Of a stretch of 64,000 nt of DNA, positions 47,230 through 56,176 are shown piece by piece (the stretch's first letter is position 1; every line of letters starts with the position of its first letter). The translations under genes and the position numbers were made by a program. The notes under the pieces are model-generated. The model saw only the letters and a list, made by a program, of their open reading frames with translations. It did not search any database and had not been told where the DNA came from. Source of the stretch: Sva-07 sp963774765 (GTDB lineage: Bacteria > Actinomycetota > Acidimicrobiia > Acidimicrobiales > Ilumatobacteraceae); assembly GCA_963774765.1 (NCBI GenBank), contig CAVZGP010000009.1, forward strand, positions 744,001-808,000, written 5' to 3'.

Positions 47230-48068
47230 CGCGACCTCCAGACAGGAAGCTCGTTCCGGCGCACGAACGCGACCGCCGCCGAGCCGACGGTGACCGCGAC
47301 CAGCAGAAGTTGCACCGATTGCCGTTCGAGGGCGAGATTGCTCAAATCGAGCGGAATCCTGCGCCGTCTCGGCCCCCAGGACCACATCGACACCATGAGC
47401 GCCCACCCACACGCCAGTGTCAACGCGACGCGTCTCGGATCGACCAACGTCGAGATCGCCACGACCAGCGAGGTCAATGCAAGGCCCGGGAGCAACCACA
47501 CGGCCACGTCGTCGAGCCCGACGGGGACGAACACGCTGGCAACGGCGACCGCGACGAGCGCCGCTCCACTGGAGAGCAATGCTCGTAGATACGGCAAGCG
47601 CCCGGACGCGAGCGGTGTCGCCATGGCGAGTTGTCCCGCCGGGTCGATTCCGGTCTGGAACGCCAGCACGGCGCCGACAACCGGAGCGAGCGGTGCCAGC
47701 ATCACGAAGAGCGGCAGCGATGCTCGCGGTGCGGCCGCTGCGGCGATCGCAACGACGACCACCACGGCGATCGCGACGACGAGCGTCGCCGCGAGCAGAA
47801 GCGGGCTGGACGTCGACACCTGCAACGCCGTCGTCGACGACCGCAACGGCCGTCCGGTCACGTCGATTCGGTCGGCGATCCGCACCCACAACTCGTCCGC
47901 GGCGCTGTCGGACGCCGCCGGGGAACGCAGGAAATTCAGCTCGCTGCGGCACCGATCACACTCGAGCAGGTGCGCCTCCACCGACGCCCGCGCGAACGCC
48001 GGAATCGTGTGATTCGCATAGCGATCGAGTTCGTGGTCGCTCACGTGCCACTGGTCGACGCTCGTCAT
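47226..48068 (-). CDS. anti-sigma factor (zinc-finger) fused to six-helix membrane domain
   Basis: 280 residues. The N-terminus is a zf-HC2 anti-sigma motif (DHELDRYANHTI … HLLECDRCRSE, the Hx3CxxC zinc site). Instead of the usual single helix and sensor, residues about 95-280 contain six hydrophobic segments (for example LLLAATLVVAIAVVVVVAI and VAVWLLPGLALTSLVVAIS). ATG overlaps the sigma stop (ATGA) and its stop overlaps the ATPase start. Probably holds the sigma factor at the membrane and may itself be part of the exporter. Confidence 0.75.
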   Translation of the reverse strand: MTSVDQWHVSDHELDRYANHTIPAFARASVEAHLLECDRCRSELNFLRSPAASDSAADELWVRIADRIDVTGRPLRSSTTALQVSTSSPLLLAATLVVAIAVVVVVAIAAAAAPRASLPLFVMLAPLAPVVGAVLAFQTGIDPAGQLAMATPLASGRLPYLRALLSSGAALVAVAVASVFVPVGLDDVAVWLLPGLALTSLVVAISTLVDPRRVALTLACGWALMVSMWSWGPRRRRIPLDLSNLALERQSVQLLLVAVTVGSAAVAFVRRNELPVWRSR

Positions 48069-48652
48069 GTCAATGCCTCCCGCATCTCTCGTTTCGCCCG
48101 CATGATCCGCGTCTTCACCGTGCCCGACGGGATGCCGAGCAGCCGGCCCGCCTCCTGGCAACTGAGCCCGTCGAGCACTGTGGCCTGCACCACCATCCGC
48201 AGTTCGGGCGACAGCCGCCCGAGCGCCAGCCCGACATCGCCGTGTTCGACACCGACCAACAGTTCGTCTTCGGCGGACAGCAACTCTGGCGACCGCTGCG
48301 CCAACAGCCGCTCGCGCAGCGACTTGCGTGGCCGCATCACGTGGAGGAGCCGGCGAATACCTATGCCCCAGATCCACGCCGCAACGGGACCGGTGGCCCG
48401 GTAGCTGTCGGCCGAGCCCCACACGGCGACGAACGTGTCCTGCACCGCTTCTTCTACGAGCGATCGGTCGGAGCAGCGGTACGCGAGGCGGATCGAGAGC
48501 CACGGCTCGTGCCGCAGGTACAACTCCCGGAGCGCACCGCGGTCGCGATCGACGACGGCGGCGACCAGTTCAGTGTCGCTGCGTCCGTCCGGACGCCCCC
48601 GTGACATGCCCAACTGTGCCACTGAATGCCGTCGATGGTTCACGGAATTCAC
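48065..48652 (-). CDS. ECF-type RNA polymerase sigma factor
   Basis: 195 residues. Region 2 has LRELYLRHEPWLSIRLAYR and VEEAVQDTFVAVWGSADSY; region 4 has LGRLSPELRMVVQATVLDGL and the HTH CQEAGRLLGIPSGTVKTRI. The ATG at 48652 is used; an ATG at 48607 (MSRGRPDG) would shorten it by 15 residues. Directs polymerase to its own stress regulon, likely including this operon, under control of the next gene. Confidence 0.85.
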   Translation of the reverse strand: MNSVNHRRHSVAQLGMSRGRPDGRSDTELVAAVVDRDRGALRELYLRHEPWLSIRLAYRCSDRSLVEEAVQDTFVAVWGSADSYRATGPVAAWIWGIGIRRLLHVMRPRKSLRERLLAQRSPELLSAEDELLVGVEHGDVGLALGRLSPELRMVVQATVLDGLSCQEAGRLLGIPSGTVKTRIMRAKREMREALT

Positions 48653-48661
48653 CCGGAGGGT

Positions 48662-49117
48662 TCAGGGCGCGTCACCGAAACTGAGCCCGCACTCGTCGGT
48701 GACATGACCGACGATCGCCGGCGTGAGCGTGTGGGACGTCTCGATCGCAAGGTCGGTGCCCTCCTGGGTGCTGAACACCACATCGAGCCGGTAGTCGACA
48801 TCGTCGAGGTACTGCGTGTACTCCGCGAAGGCATCGACGTAGGCCGTGACATCGGACGCGATCGTCTCCGGCGCTGTGTCGCCCGCCTGCTCGAACCAGA
48901 TCGCCGCCTCCTCGAATGTTCTCTGCGTCTCGGCGGGACTCGATGATTCGGTGGGCTCGAGCAGCACGATCAGATGCCCCATGGCCTCGCAGAATTGGTC
49001 GCCGGATGCCGCAGTCGACTCACCGGCGTCGTCGTGCGGCTCATCGCCCTGGAGTCCGGTGCACGAAGCCAGCGGCAATGCCGCTGTTGCGACCAGCGCT
49101 CCCAGCAATCGGTTCAT
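48662..49117 (-). CDS. small lipoprotein of unknown function
   Basis: 151 residues with signal ending in PLASCTGLQG (lipobox) and an acidic mature part containing two Cys (DQFCEAMGH and DECGLSFG) that could form a disulfide. Lies 9 bp upstream of the sigma gene in the same direction and its ATG overlaps the stop of the upstream membrane protein. May be an extracytoplasmic input to the sigma/anti-sigma pair, but that is inference. Confidence 0.6.
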   Translation of the reverse strand: MNRLLGALVATAALPLASCTGLQGDEPHDDAGESTAASGDQFCEAMGHLIVLLEPTESSSPAETQRTFEEAAIWFEQAGDTAPETIASDVTAYVDAFAEYTQYLDDVDYRLDVVFSTQEGTDLAIETSHTLTPAIVGHVTDECGLSFGDAP

Positions 49118-49350
49118 GCGCGAGCACCAGACCGAAGAGCGACCAGATGGACCAACCCGAGCACGACCCCCGCAGCGATCAGCAAGCAAGCAAGGAGCAC
49201 GGTGAAGAAGCCGAGAAACCACGCGTCGAATCCGACACCCGAGCCGACGATCACAGCGACGATGAGGACCGCCCCGACGACGAGGGGTTTCCACCACGAC
49301 CTGGCGAAGGCGGACCACTCGAACCGGCCAATGCGATGCTGCTCACTCAT
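49114..49350 (-). CDS. small two-helix membrane protein
   Basis: 78 residues: a basic N-terminal segment with several Trp, then helices PLVVGAVLIVAVIVGSGVG and FLGFFTVLLACLLIAAGVVL. First gene of the seven-gene run 49350-44923; coupled to the lipoprotein by an ATGA overlap. Not recognised. Confidence 0.6.
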   Translation of the reverse strand: MSEQHRIGRFEWSAFARSWWKPLVVGAVLIVAVIVGSGVGFDAWFLGFFTVLLACLLIAAGVVLGLVHLVALRSGARA

Positions 49351-49578
49351 GTCTCATGGTTCCGGTGAACCCGCCTCTCGGTTCGCTGGAACAATGGAGG
49401 GTTCGGGCTGAGCTCGGACGATCGACTGGAGGCGCCATGAACACCGCACCCAACAAGGCCGTGGTCCACCGCTTGTTTGCGACATGGTCGAACGCGCGTG
49501 GACGACGATGCCCGACGATCACGAAGAGCTGCTCGGGATGGTCGCCGAGGGCGACGTTGTGGCACCCCTCCCGCCAAC

Positions 49579-49680
49579 GATGAGCGAAACCGCCATATCC
49601 GGTCACCACGCTCATCGCAACACCACCCCTCCCGCCAACGATGAGCGAAACCGCCATATCCGGTCACCACGCTCATCGCT
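49579..49680. repeat. paired palindromic repeat, locus 5
   Basis: Copies at 49579-49621 and 49640-49680, 61 bp apart, near identical, with CCTCCCGCCAAC repeated in front of both. Arms GATGAGCGAAAC and CACGCTCATC; the centre CCATATCCGGTCACC is the reverse orientation of the centres at loci 2-4. Confidence 0.95.
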
Positions 49681-49814
49681 GGGGTGGCGTACGTGCGTCG
49701 CTCGCCGAAAAGGGTCACAGCTGGCTCGGCTACTTCATCCTCAGCCTCTTCTTCTTCCCGCTGGCGCTGATCATGGCCTACGTGGTGCAAGACCGCCGGG
49801 TTCCGGGATATTGA
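49641..49814 (+). CDS. possible small membrane protein starting within a repeat
   Basis: 57 codons. The ATG and first 13 residues (MSETAISGHHAHR) come from the second palindromic repeat; then follow about 44 residues with one membrane helix (WLGYFILSLFFFPLALIMAYVV) and a basic end. The non-repeat part resembles a real small membrane protein or the end of one. No SD beyond GCCAAC. Either a new start captured from the repeat or a truncated gene remnant. Confidence 0.3.
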   Translation: MSETAISGHHAHRWGGVRASLAEKGHSWLGYFILSLFFFPLALIMAYVVQDRRVPGY

Positions 49815-49920
49815 GGGCCATCACTTCAGCCGACAGCTGACGAGCAGCCGAACGCAAGACACGAACTCGAGCACCGCGGCGAAGTCTGAGCGCCGTCGAC
49901 CCTGCGCTGCGCGTGCGTGA

Positions 49921-50250
49921 AGCGGTGGAGATCCTCGATGCGGATGGACGACCTCGACCGACGGAACCGCCTACTACGTGCGCCAGTTCCGCGACATGAA
50001 GGTGATCCCCGACGGCGCTCCGATCGCGCCTCGAGTGGCCGAGTTCGGCGAAGCGTGTGGTGCAGTCCTCGCCCGATCACACGCCCGGACGGGTGACGCG
50101 ATGGCGATCGACGCCCGCATCGGCAAGGGCGGGAAGTTCGACGACGCCATGGGCGAATTCGCGCTCAGCTACGCCGACCAGACGGCGTTCGACCACGCAG
50201 GACTCGTCGCCGCGGCGCAGACCGGGGCGATCGCCGCGCAGTTCGCGTGA
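49921..50250 (+). pseudogene. C-terminal remnant of DUF2252 protein
   Basis: The frame reads WTTSTDGTAYYVRQFRDMK, then ARSHARTGDAMAIDARIGKG and GEFALSYADQTAFDHAGLV, which matches the last ~110 residues of the DUF2252 family (normally about 400-450 residues). An in-frame TGA sits at 49918-49920 and no ATG precedes the match; only a GTG at 49978 could start it. So the first three quarters of the gene are missing here. Lies 240 bp after repeat locus 5. Confidence 0.7.
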
Positions 50251-50321
50251 CCACCGACGGTATCGGTCATCGGTCACTCGCTCACAGCCTGCTCACCGCC
50301 GGCAGCGAGTAGAATCGGGCG

Positions 50322-51155
50322 ATGGCGCGACTCAGTGCCGACGAGCGGGACAAGCTTCCCGACCGCGTATTCGCGTACATCGACTCGCGAGGTCGGCGAC
50401 GGCTCCCCATCGGCGACGAGGCCCACGTACGCAATGCGTTGGCGCGCTTCAACCAGGTCGACTTCGAAGACGACGCCTCACGCGAGAAGGCACGCCTCCG
50501 ACTTCTTCGAGCAGCCAAGAAGTTCCGCATCGTGCCCGTCGGATTCATCAGAAGCCAGCTTCGAGCCGAACGGGAGATCGGCGTCGCCGACTCCACCGAG
50601 CGCGTCGATCTACCGTCAGGATTCGTCACCATGATGATGACCGACATCGAGGGATCGACGGCACTTCTCCACCGCCTCGGCGATGGCTATGCGGCGCTAC
50701 TTGCCGAGCTACGAGAGGTCCAACGCGCTGCCGTCGACCGCCATGGAAGCATTGTGGTGGAAGCCCGTGCCGACGAGTTCTTCGCGGTGTCCGAGTGCCC
50801 CCGAAGCGCTGTCGAGACGGCCGTCGCGATCCAGCAAGAACTCCGCACCTCACGATGGCGGACTGACCCACCCGTACGCGTCCGAATGGGAATCCATTCC
50901 GGTTACCCGACACTGCACGCACCGAACTACATCGGCATGGCCGTGCACACAACGGCGCGTATCTGCGCCGCGGCACATGGCGGCCAGATCATCATTTCGG
51001 ATGACACGAGGATTGCCCTCACTGGCATGCGGCCCGAAGGTGTTCGCTTCAAACGGCTGGGTTCGTATCGCCTTCGTGGCATCCCCGAGGAGCAACACCT
51101 CTTCCAGGCCAACTCGACCGGGCTGATCGGCCGGTTCCCCCAATTGCGCACCTGA
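50322..51155 (+). CDS. class III adenylate/guanylate cyclase domain protein
   Basis: 277 residues. Residues 1-90 are helical (DERDKLPDRVFAYID and AKKFRIVPVGFI), resembling a small N-terminal regulatory segment. Residues 98-270 are the cyclase domain: MMTDIEGSTALLHRLGD (first metal Asp), EARADEFFAV (second Asp, with Gly of the GDxF motif changed to Ala), RVRMGIHSG, and IGMAVHTTARICAAAHGGQI, where His stands at the place of the usual Asn. Could make cAMP or cGMP, or have lost activity. Soluble, stand-alone. Confidence 0.75.
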   Translation: MARLSADERDKLPDRVFAYIDSRGRRRLPIGDEAHVRNALARFNQVDFEDDASREKARLRLLRAAKKFRIVPVGFIRSQLRAEREIGVADSTERVDLPSGFVTMMMTDIEGSTALLHRLGDGYAALLAELREVQRAAVDRHGSIVVEARADEFFAVSECPRSAVETAVAIQQELRTSRWRTDPPVRVRMGIHSGYPTLHAPNYIGMAVHTTARICAAAHGGQIIISDDTRIALTGMRPEGVRFKRLGSYRLRGIPEEQHLFQANSTGLIGRFPQLRT

Positions 51156-51319
51156 GCTGGCCGCTTCCCGTTCACGAGGGTCGAGAAGGGAGGATCCTCC
51201 AGGTCTCCACCATTCGCCTCTCGGAGAGATACTGGTGCGACGTCGCCGACCGAGCCGATGGGCTCCGACGGCTCGAGCGGTCGTCCGGCCGGCACGTCAT
51301 CGAACCAGGGGAGGACATC

Positions 51320-51676
51320 ATGAAGGCAACCGACACCTTCGAGATCATCGCGACATTCACTGCGATCGCGCCGACGAACCTGGAGCTGTTCAAGTCCACC
51401 GTCTCCCAGGCGGTCGAGCTCGCCGCGTCAGAGGAGGGAACGCTCGAATACGCCTACTTCCTCAATGCCGACGAGACGAGGTGCCTCATGATCGAGTCCT
51501 ACGCGAATTCGGAGGCCTTCAGGACGCACATGGAGCACGTCGGGCACCTGATGGGAACGTTGTTCGAGTCCGGCGGCAGTGTCGACATCAACATCCTCGG
51601 CAAGGCCCCGCGGGAACTCATCGAGGCAACCAAGGACTCCCACCCGACGCTCTACACGCTCTTCGCCGGCGCATAG
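51320..51676 (+). CDS. antibiotic biosynthesis monooxygenase (ABM) family protein
   Basis: 118 residues with the dimeric ferredoxin-like pattern: FEIIATFTAIAPTNLELFKS, EEGTLEYAYFLNADETRCLM and ESYANSEAFRTHMEHVGHLM. ABM proteins are heme-free oxygenases acting on quinols or polyketides, or simply small regulators. SD-like GGGGAGG before the ATG. Convergent with the SulP gene with seven bases between. Confidence 0.75.
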   Translation: MKATDTFEIIATFTAIAPTNLELFKSTVSQAVELAASEEGTLEYAYFLNADETRCLMIESYANSEAFRTHMEHVGHLMGTLFESGGSVDINILGKAPRELIEATKDSHPTLYTLFAGA

Positions 51677-51683
51677 CGGCCGT

Positions 51684-53567
51684 TCACGAGGTCGAGTTCG
51701 GCACACCGTCGCCGTCGCCATCGATCCCTTCTGCGTCGTCGTCCCACGCGATCACGTCTTCCACCTCGGTGTCACCGTTGTCGACCGTCGCGATGTCCTT
51801 GTCGCCCCGCTTTGCCTTGCCCGCCGCTCCGCGTGTTTTCGCACCGTTGCCCTTGAGCCCGGTGTCTCGCCTGGCGGCGCGCACACATTGCGAGATGCTG
51901 TGCCAGAAGCGATCCTGACCAACCAGATCCCCGAAGCCCGACCTCTGCAGTACGGACTCCACACTGTGGAGCACTCTGGCGAGATAGAGGTTGACCTCAC
52001 GGTCGTCCAACTCGACCGCCAGTTGGGTGAGGACATCAGCACTCGTGGTGTCGAGCTGCGTCGTCGCCTCGAGATCGAGCACGAGCGCTCGGGTGCCCGG
52101 CCACTCGTCGACCTCGGCGAGCAGCCGGTCCGCGAACGCCGAGGCGTTCGCCCAGAAGAGCGGCGCATCGAGGCGAACCACCACCACCCCGGCGACCGGG
52201 CGCCGGTCAGGATGGGCGCGCAGCCGGCCCCACGCAGCCTTCTCGTCATCGATCTTTCCGAGCACCTCCATCCGTGGCGACGACGACCGGTAGACGATGG
52301 CGAGCAGTGAGACTGCGATCGAGATACCAAGGCCCGGCAAGGGCCCGAACAACACGACGCCGCCCACCCCGACGGCGGCCGCGACGAAGTCGGCTCGCCG
52401 GACTCGGATGTATCGACGCAGCGCCGACACGTCGATCAGACCCCACACCGCAGCGACGACGATCGCGCTCAGCACCGCCTTGGGAAGGTCGGTGAACATC
52501 CAGGTGAACGCGACGAGCACGATCATGGTGAACACCGCCGCCGTCAACCCCGTGATCTGGCTCCCGCTGCCGGCCTGGTCGGCGGTGGCCGTCTTCGACA
52601 GGCTCCCGGCCACACCGAGTCCACCTGACAGTCCTGCCGCGACGTTGGCCGCGCCCATCCCGACGAGTTCGCGGTCCGTCTCGACCCGATATCCCCCACG
52701 GGTGGCGAAGAGCCGCGTGGCGGAGATGCCCTCCGCGAGCGCGACGAGGCCGAGCGACATCCCGCCGACGACGACCGCGCCGAGGTCATCGAGCGGGATG
52801 AACGGCAACCCGAGCGGCGGGATCCCCGATGGAACCTCACCGATCATCGCCACGCCCTCGGCCTCCAGGTCGAACACTCGAGATGCCACCACGCCGAGCA
52901 CGAGGACCACGAGACCCCAGGGCACGCGCGGCACGAATCGATGGCCGGCGAACAGCACGACGAGTGCGAGGCCACCGACCGCGGCGGTCTGCGCATGGGT
53001 TTCGTCGAGGTTCTCGAGCGTGTGCACGAACACCCCGATCAGATTCCCCGACGGTTTGGGGATGCCGAGCAGCGTCGGCACCTCACCGACGATGATCGTC
53101 AGGGTGAGACCGACCACGAAGCCGGTCACGATCGGCTTGGACAGGAATTCGGCGAGCCACGAGATCCGCAACACACCGGCGACGACCAGCACGATCCCGG
53201 CTGCGATGGCCAGCGCCGATGTGATCGCAACGGCGTCCTGGGGGTTGTCGCGCGAGATGTCGGCAACCAGCGAACCGGACACGATTGCGACCGTCGAGGC
53301 CGGGCCGACGATCAGTTGCGGCGACGACCCCAGCACCGCGTACGCGAGCAGCGCGAGCGGAACCGCGTACAGCCCGACCTGAACGGGGACGCCGGCGATG
53401 GTCGCGTAGCCGAGCGATTGGGGGACCAGCAGCGCGGCAACGATCGCGCCGGCGAGCAGGTCGTTTCGCAACCTGCCGCGCCGATACCTCGGGAGCCAAT
53501 GCGCCATCGGGGCGATTCGCGCGAGGCGCTCCCAACGCTCCGAAGTGGCCGTCTCCGCTTCCCCCAC
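51684..53567 (-). CDS. SulP family anion transporter with STAS domain
   Basis: 627 residues. The N-terminal 430 residues have ten to twelve membrane helices with the SulP signature region (LLVPQSLGYATIAGVPVQVGLYA) and VGPASTVAIVSGS. Residues about 455-560 form a STAS domain (VVVRLDAPLFWANASAFADR; LVLDLEATTQLDTTSADVL). Imports sulfate, bicarbonate or a similar anion. C-terminal tail is acidic. Confidence 0.9.
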   Translation of the reverse strand: MGEAETATSERWERLARIAPMAHWLPRYRRGRLRNDLLAGAIVAALLVPQSLGYATIAGVPVQVGLYAVPLALLAYAVLGSSPQLIVGPASTVAIVSGSLVADISRDNPQDAVAITSALAIAAGIVLVVAGVLRISWLAEFLSKPIVTGFVVGLTLTIIVGEVPTLLGIPKPSGNLIGVFVHTLENLDETHAQTAAVGGLALVVLFAGHRFVPRVPWGLVVLVLGVVASRVFDLEAEGVAMIGEVPSGIPPLGLPFIPLDDLGAVVVGGMSLGLVALAEGISATRLFATRGGYRVETDRELVGMGAANVAAGLSGGLGVAGSLSKTATADQAGSGSQITGLTAAVFTMIVLVAFTWMFTDLPKAVLSAIVVAAVWGLIDVSALRRYIRVRRADFVAAAVGVGGVVLFGPLPGLGISIAVSLLAIVYRSSSPRMEVLGKIDDEKAAWGRLRAHPDRRPVAGVVVVRLDAPLFWANASAFADRLLAEVDEWPGTRALVLDLEATTQLDTTSADVLTQLAVELDDREVNLYLARVLHSVESVLQRSGFGDLVGQDRFWHSISQCVRAARRDTGLKGNGAKTRGAAGKAKRGDKDIATVDNGDTEVEDVIAWDDDAEGIDGDGDGVPNSTS

Positions 53568-53734
53568 GAGTGCAACGCACCTCCCCCACGGACTCTACGC
53601 GCCGCGACGAGGTCGGGCTCCGACTCCTCGCGCCGTCGGGTCGACGGCGAGCGGCGTGATGACGATGCCGACCGTGCGGAAGCGGTCGCGTCGCCGGTAC
53701 CGAGATCGACGGCCACGGGCTGCTGCCTGCAGTT

Positions 53735-53777
53735 CTCTGCGGAATAGGTCCCGGAATCCGGAACCTATTCCGCAGAG
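53735..53777. terminator. palindrome with 15-bp arms
   Basis: CTCTGCGGAATAGGT (53735-53749) and ACCTATTCCGCAGAG (53763-53777) with an inner CCGG AAT CCGG stem. Lies between the hydrolase stop (53828) and the SulP start (53567), both minus strand, as expected for a terminator after the hydrolase. Possible REP-like element. Confidence 0.6.
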
Positions 53778-53827
53778 GAAATGTGCGAGGCGTGGGTACA
53801 GGCGGTGCGAACGGCAGGAGGGGACTC

Positions 53828-54655
53828 TCAGGGCATCGTGACACGGTCGAAGTGATCGGCCACGGCGGCCAGCCATGCCTCGGTACGCTCCTCTTGCGGG
53901 CAGTGCGCAGCACCGCCGATGACGACGAGTTCCGCGCCCGGGACTGCCTCGGCGATGGCCACGGCTTGATTGCGCAACGCGACGTCCAGTTCACCGACGA
54001 GCACCGTCGTCGTGCACGAGATCTCCGCGAGCCGCGCGAGGAGCGGCGGGAACGAGCGCAACTCAGCGGCGAGCGCGCCGAACGCCTCGACGTCCATGTG
54101 GATCATCTTGTAACGATTGCGAGCAGCGATCTTGTCGCGGTCTGCCGGCCGCGCGACCGACGTGCGGTCGGGCATCGCGTCCATCGCGTCGGCGACAGCA
54201 GCCATTCCTTGGGCACGCCCGATGCCGACAGCGAGGTCGATCATGTCCTGTGCGAGATCAAGCGCCGGCTCCGCCAGTGTGTCCATCAAGATCAGCGACG
54301 CGATGCGGCTGGGGTGCTCGAGGACGAGCCGTTGTGCGATGATGCCGCCCATCGAGTGACCGAGCAGGTGGAACCGATCCAGTTCGAGGACATCGATCGC
54401 CGCGACAGCGTCGGCGACGAGTTGGTCGAACGTGTACGTCGACCAATCGGTGGTGTTGGTCGAATCGTTGTGCCCCCGTTGATCCCACGCGACGACACGC
54501 CGGTCGGTGGCGAGCTCGTCGATGACGTCAGCGAAGTCGATGCGACCTCCGGTGAAGCCGTGGATCAGCACCATGGGCGTCTCAGGCCCACCGCCGCGAT
54601 CGTCCACGGCGAGAACGACAGCTCCGATGTCGACGGTGCGATCAGCTTCGGCCAC
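53828..54655 (-). CDS. alpha/beta hydrolase
   Basis: 275 residues. LIHGFTGGRIDF at the oxyanion strand, nucleophile elbow LLGHSMGGIIAQ (Ser), an acid in VLVGELDVALRN and catalytic His in IGGAAHCPQEE. Overall pattern fits 3-oxoadipate-enol-lactonase-like or epoxide-hydrolase-like cytoplasmic enzymes. Downstream of the amidohydrolase in the same direction, 69 bp apart. Confidence 0.85.
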   Translation of the reverse strand: MAEADRTVDIGAVVLAVDDRGGGPETPMVLIHGFTGGRIDFADVIDELATDRRVVAWDQRGHNDSTNTTDWSTYTFDQLVADAVAAIDVLELDRFHLLGHSMGGIIAQRLVLEHPSRIASLILMDTLAEPALDLAQDMIDLAVGIGRAQGMAAVADAMDAMPDRTSVARPADRDKIAARNRYKMIHMDVEAFGALAAELRSFPPLLARLAEISCTTTVLVGELDVALRNQAVAIAEAVPGAELVVIGGAAHCPQEERTEAWLAAVADHFDRVTMP

Positions 54656-54724
54656 GGAGCGAACCTACTCGCCTCGACAACGGCTGATCGGCGTGAGCGC
54701 CGGCTGCGAATGCGTTGTCGTGCG

Positions 54725-55672
54725 TCAACCGAGCTGCAGCGCTCGCAGGGCGTTCTCGTACATCCACTTGTGGCGGATGTCGTCGCTGGTCGGGAGCGCC
54801 TCGGCTTCCGCGATGATCTGCTTGAGTGGCTTGCCCTGCGTCGACCATCCGCTGGCAAAGATCACCTGGTCCTGCAAGCCGCGGTTGCCATCGGCCAACA
54901 ACGCCTCGTACCCGCTGCCGGGGCGCGGCATGTTCGACGGTCGGACGCACGAGATGTCGATGAACACTGTGGGGTGACGGCGCGCCACGGCCACCAGTTC
55001 GTCGACCCACGGCCAGCCACCGAGCCCGGCAACGATCGTCAACTCGGGGAAGTCGCAGGCGATCTCGTCGAGATGCGCGGGACGCGACAGATCGATCGGT
55101 CGGTCGGTGTACAGATGCAGCGACGTGGTGATCCGTGCGGGCACACCGAGTTCCACACACTTCGCGTAGAACGGGTAGTACTTCTTGTGGTTCGACGCCA
55201 GGTTGTCGCGGAACCCCGACACGACCAGGCCCTTGAAGTCGAAGTCCCGAACTCGGCGCTCGAACTCGCGGAGGTCGTCCATTCCCTCGTGTGGGCTCGC
55301 ACGATAGAACGGCATCAGCCGCCCCGGATACTTCGCCGCGATCGCGGCGCGGTCATCGACCGACGACCACATGCCTGTGGTGCCGATGCAACCGATCTCG
55401 ACGCCGGCATCGTCCATCATCGCGATGAACTGATCGTCGGTCATCGTGTCCTCGGTCATCTTGGCCAGCACCATCAACGCGACCTCGATGCGTCCCTGCT
55501 CGCGCACCGCCGTTTCGAACTCCTCGTCGGTCATGCCGAGTTGGATCGCCCACGACTTGCCGAAAACCTTGAAGTACCCGCGATGCGTGAAACCACTCCC
55601 CGACCGCAGCAGCTTCTCGGTCTCCTCGCGAACGGCTGCGGTGGGTGAGTCACACTCGAAATCGATGATCAT
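54725..55672 (-). CDS. amidohydrolase 2 family (TIM-barrel) metal hydrolase
   Basis: 315 residues from the ATG at 55672. The N-terminal metal motif normally HxH is replaced by MIIDFECDSP, so the first ligands are atypical. Later, VSGFRDNLASNHKKYYPFY, TIVAGLGGWPWVDELV and CVRPSNMPRPGSGYE match the amidohydrolase-2 (ACMSD-like) barrel; the HMGG-type motif appears as GLGGWPW without His. Substrate unknown; catalytic competence uncertain. Confidence 0.75.
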   Translation of the reverse strand: MIIDFECDSPTAAVREETEKLLRSGSGFTHRGYFKVFGKSWAIQLGMTDEEFETAVREQGRIEVALMVLAKMTEDTMTDDQFIAMMDDAGVEIGCIGTTGMWSSVDDRAAIAAKYPGRLMPFYRASPHEGMDDLREFERRVRDFDFKGLVVSGFRDNLASNHKKYYPFYAKCVELGVPARITTSLHLYTDRPIDLSRPAHLDEIACDFPELTIVAGLGGWPWVDELVAVARRHPTVFIDISCVRPSNMPRPGSGYEALLADGNRGLQDQVIFASGWSTQGKPLKQIIAEAEALPTSDDIRHKWMYENALRALQLG

Positions 55673-56176
55673 GAGGGCACTCCAAGACGTCGTGGGATCC
55701 AAAGGGCCAGTGTGCTCTCCACGTGGTTCCAGACCTCTATCGGAACGGTGCTTGGCGATCACCACCCCACAACGCTCGCACGCATCGACCACCCCTTCCA
55801 GCGACGGGCAACGCGTCGGCGGACGCGTGGGCGCGGCATCCTGCGGACACCGCTGCACCACGGGCTTCGCCCGGGTCGACCTCAGTCCACCCCGAGACGG
55901 ATCACGGGACGACCCCTGACTGCTGCGAGCGATTCGAGTGCGGGGCCGTGGTCGCCGTGGACGATCCTCACATGATGGTGCGATCGGACCATCGGCGGTG
56001 TCCGCCAGCGCACGAGAGGTGTTGCGCGGGCCACCGTGCACTGACCGCCGAGCGCCCGCACGAGGCCTGTGTGGATCCTGAACCGACAGCGCTCCGCACT
56101 CCGCAGGCTGCCGAGCGTCGTCACCACGCCCCGCTACTCTGCACACGTCAGGATCACGGAGACGAATGGAGTGACG
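55673..56176. other. intergenic region between amidohydrolase and arsM
   Basis: 504 bp between divergent starts. No open frame resembles a known protein; short minus-strand frames with CERCGVVIAKHR could be an eroded zinc-ribbon fragment, but I cannot support that. The region should hold both promoters. Confidence 0.4.

Noticed and set aside
53783..55648. A 621-codon plus-strand open frame
   Set aside because: It runs antisense across the hydrolase and amidohydrolase, both of which have catalytic motifs.
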